A stretch of 9,041 nucleotides of DNA, from assembly GCA_002724895.1 (NCBI GenBank), contig PBQB01000006.1:7997-17037 (forward strand), given 5' to 3'. Source of the DNA: Flavobacteriales bacterium. Lineage in GTDB: Bacteria; Bacteroidota; Bacteroidia; Flavobacteriales; BACL11. The notes beneath the pieces are model-generated. The model was not told the DNA's origin. It was given only the letters and a program-made list of their open reading frames with translations, and did no database searches. Within the stretch, counting starts at the first letter, position 1. The number at the start of each line of letters is the position of its first letter. A program made the position numbers and the translations under genes. This document shows, piece after piece, positions 7,386-9,041 of this stretch.

Positions 7386-8822
7386 TTAATAGTATGTTAA
7401 CCTTCTAACTTTTGCAATGAATTTTGCTAATCTTATTACTTGTTTAGTGTATCCAAACTCGTTATCATACCAAACATAAATTACGATGTCTTTTCCATCT
7501 TTACTAACTATTGTAGCATTACTATCAAATACTGAGCAACAATTATTACCAATAATATCTGAAGACACTAAGTCTGGATCAACTTGGTAATTAATCTGAT
7601 TAACTAAACTACCATGTATTGCAGCATCTCTAATTTGTTTATTAATTTCTGAAACAGTTGTTTTTTTATTAAGAGTTAATTTTAGAATTGCAAGAGAAAC
7701 ATTAGGTGTCGGTACTCTAACTGCATTAGCTGATAATTTATCTTTAAGAGATGGAATAACTTTAGTAACTGCTTTTCCAGCACCAGTAGAGGTAATTACC
7801 ATATTAATAGCAGCTGATCTTCCTCTTCTAGGTTTTTTATGCATATTATCTAAAAGATTTTGATCATTTGTATAAGAATGAACAGTTTCTAAATGACCTT
7901 TTGCTATTTTAAATTTATTTTCAATAATATATAAAATAGGTGCTATACAATTTGTAGTACAAGAAGCTGCTGAAAATATATTATTATTTTTTATATCTAA
8001 ATTTTTTGAATTTACACCATATACAATATTCGGAATTTCTTTTCCAGGTGCTGTTAAAAGTACCTTGCTAACGCCTTTAGCTTTTAAATGTTTTGATAAT
8101 GCTTCTTTTGTTGTGAAGGCGCCAGTATTATCAATTAATAATGCATTATTAATTGAATAATTAGTATAATCAATTTTTTCAGGGTCAGATCCCTCAATGA
8201 ACTTTATCATTTGTCCATTTACTATCATTGAACTATTTTTTGTATTTACTTCAACAACTCCTTTAAAAGCTCCATGTACAGAGTCACTTCTCAACAAGTC
8301 AGCTCTTTTTATAATTTGTTCTGATGATAGTTTTCTAACTACGATTGCTTTTAATCTCAATTGTTGTCCTTTACCTGCTTGCTTAATAAGTTCTCTTGCA
8401 ACTAATCTTCCTATTCTACCAAATCCAAACAAAATAACGTCTTTAGCAGTGTTGATTTGATTCTTATGATTAATAATATGATTTAATTTTAAATTGAGAA
8501 ACTCATCTAAGTTCATATCACCTTCTAAAAATTCAGCAGTTAATAAACCAATATCAATTTTTGAAGGAGGTAAATCCATTTTTAAAATCTCATTTGAGAT
8601 TAATGTAGCAGTTTTTACATCAGTTTTTCTATTAACAACTTTATTGGCATAAGAAAATAAATCTAATAATTCAGAAACTCCAATTTCTAAAAGTTGATTT
8701 CTAAATAGAACTAATTCAATTCCCTTATCATACATAAGTGTGCCAACGGAATTTAATAGATTAACACCTGACTTTTCATTTTCAATCCAGTTGTTTAATT
8801 GCTTATCGTATGAAATAGACAT
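7386..8822 (-). CDS. gap: Glyceraldehyde-3-phosphate dehydrogenase, long form with N-terminal extension
   Basis: A cytoplasmic enzyme of central carbon metabolism that interconverts glyceraldehyde 3-phosphate and 1,3-bisphosphoglycerate with NAD(P). At 478 residues it is about 140 longer than the usual 330-340; the excess is mostly residues 1-125, predicted helical, with no domain I recognise. The dehydrogenase core starts at the Rossmann motif GFGRIGR (133-139). Catalytic C288 lies in SAASCTTNC, the base H315 in HSYTNDQ, and WYDNEFGY is at 451-458, so the active site is intact. The segment equivalent to the NAD-selecting ND of classical enzymes reads AIVVRK (159-164), with no acidic residue and two basic ones, and the classical L187-P188 pair is N326-M327. 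Both hint at NADP use, hence an anabolic or gluconeogenic direction. From memory, 480-residue GAPDHs of this type are common in Bacteroidota alongside a classical one. It is the first gene of a unit with the six-helix membrane protein. Confidence 0.95.
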   Translation of the reverse strand: MSISYDKQLNNWIENEKSGVNLLNSVGTLMYDKGIELVLFRNQLLEIGVSELLDLFSYANKVVNRKTDVKTATLISNEILKMDLPPSKIDIGLLTAEFLEGDMNLDEFLNLKLNHIINHKNQINTAKDVILFGFGRIGRLVARELIKQAGKGQQLRLKAIVVRKLSSEQIIKRADLLRSDSVHGAFKGVVEVNTKNSSMIVNGQMIKFIEGSDPEKIDYTNYSINNALLIDNTGAFTTKEALSKHLKAKGVSKVLLTAPGKEIPNIVYGVNSKNLDIKNNNIFSAASCTTNCIAPILYIIENKFKIAKGHLETVHSYTNDQNLLDNMHKKPRRGRSAAINMVITSTGAGKAVTKVIPSLKDKLSANAVRVPTPNVSLAILKLTLNKKTTVSEINKQIRDAAIHGSLVNQINYQVDPDLVSSDIIGNNCCSVFDSNATIVSKDGKDIVIYVWYDNEFGYTKQVIRLAKFIAKVRRLTYY

Positions 8823-8866
8823 TTGATTTTTTTTTAAAAAATATTTGTAAAAATATATATTCTTAG

Positions 8867-8874
8867 CAAATATA
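8867..8874 (-). promoter_or_regulatory. Predicted -7 box for the GAPDH operon
   Basis: On the minus strand this reads TATATTTG, a perfect TAnnTTTG. It ends 44 nt before the ATG at 8822, giving a leader of roughly 40 nt. No TTTG is seen at the expected -33 position. The leader is almost pure A/T, with an A9 tract at 8827-8835 (minus strand) just ahead of the start and no Shine-Dalgarno, as is usual in Bacteroidota. Confidence 0.45.
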
Positions 8875-8915
8875 GCTTAAAGAATTAAATGCATTTTTAT
8901 TGTATTTTTACAAAC

Positions 8916-9041
8916 ATGACTATAAATTTTTATAAATATGAAGGTACTGGTAATGATTTTGTTATCATTGATGATAGAAATAAAATCTTTGATGCTAATG
9001 ATAATAGTTTAATTAACTTAATTTGTAATAGAAATATTGGA
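8916..9041 (+). CDS. dapF: Diaminopimelate epimerase, N-terminal 42 residues, 3' end outside window
   Basis: DapF converts LL-diaminopimelate to the meso form, giving the precursor of lysine and of the peptidoglycan cross-link. Only the first 42 codons are present; the frame is open to the right edge. The start MTINFYKYEGTGNDFVIID matches the family's conserved opening. GTGNDF spans residues 10-15, and N13 corresponds to the substrate-binding asparagine near residue 11 of other DapF enzymes. LICNRNIG at the edge leads into the region where the family's first catalytic cysteine motif would follow. ATG 8916 is preferred; an in-frame ATG at 8889 would add nine residues (MHFYCIFTN) unlike the usual N-terminus. 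The gene is divergent from the GAPDH unit across 93 nt. I see no convincing -33/-7 pair for it: TATTTTTA at 8903-8910 is one base off consensus and too close to the start. Confidence 0.9.
   Translation, partial: MTINFYKYEGTGNDFVIIDDRNKIFDANDNSLINLICNRNIG

Noticed and set aside
8197..8460. Open frame at 8197-8460 (+)
   Set aside because: It is antisense to the Rossmann part of the GAPDH gene and has no independent support.
8889..8915. ATG at 8889 as the dapF start
   Set aside because: It is in frame but would add MHFYCIFTN ahead of the conserved FYKYEGTGNDF opening. Known DapF proteins begin only a few residues before this motif.
1..9041. A novel defence, mobile or multi-gene accessory system
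   Set aside because: No integrase, transposase, direct-repeat array, toxin-antitoxin pair or nuclease-like gene was found. Gene content and base composition look uniform and chromosomal.

Overview
The window looks like ordinary chromosome from a very AT-rich member of the Bacteroidota, most likely a marine-type Flavobacteriales lineage. The support is a TonB-dependent outer-membrane receptor with a carboxypeptidase-regulatory-like domain, a secreted metallopeptidase ending in a type IX secretion (T9SS) sorting tail, perfect Bacteroidota -7 boxes (TAnnTTTG) in front of several genes, and no Shine-Dalgarno sequences. The lineage call is an inference from gene content and base composition; no marker gene is complete enough to refine it.

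Layout from left to right. Positions 1-3073 (minus strand) hold a two-gene unit. A 470-residue conserved protein of unknown function is read first. It is followed after only 10 nt by a TonB-dependent receptor (550 residues visible) that starts at GTG and runs off the left edge. A 97-nt divergent intergenic region with promoter-like boxes separates this unit from 3171-3935 (plus), a PhnP-like metallo-beta-lactamase-fold hydrolase. At 3985-6831 (plus) comes a large exported fungalysin/thermolysin-type zinc peptidase with a shortened T9SS tail. Its 3' end overlaps, tail to tail by 24 nt, the end of a minus-strand unit. That unit (6808-8822) is a long-form glyceraldehyde-3-phosphate dehydrogenase followed 17 nt later by a six-helix membrane protein resembling half of an MFS transporter. 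After a second divergent intergenic region, the first 42 codons of dapF (diaminopimelate epimerase) begin at 8916 and run off the right edge.

How the genes may work together. The receptor and the exported peptidase fit a cell that digests protein outside and imports material across the outer membrane, but they are not in one operon and the link is only thematic. The most suggestive unit is GAPDH plus the half-MFS-like protein. The GAPDH lacks the acidic residue that normally favours NAD, and the GAPDH-plus-permease arrangement superficially recalls the arsenic GAPDH/ArsJ pairing. No CRISPR, insertion sequence, tRNA, rRNA or integrase signal was seen. Both long gene-free-looking edges are in fact coding (partial genes), and no intergenic gap exceeds 100 nt.
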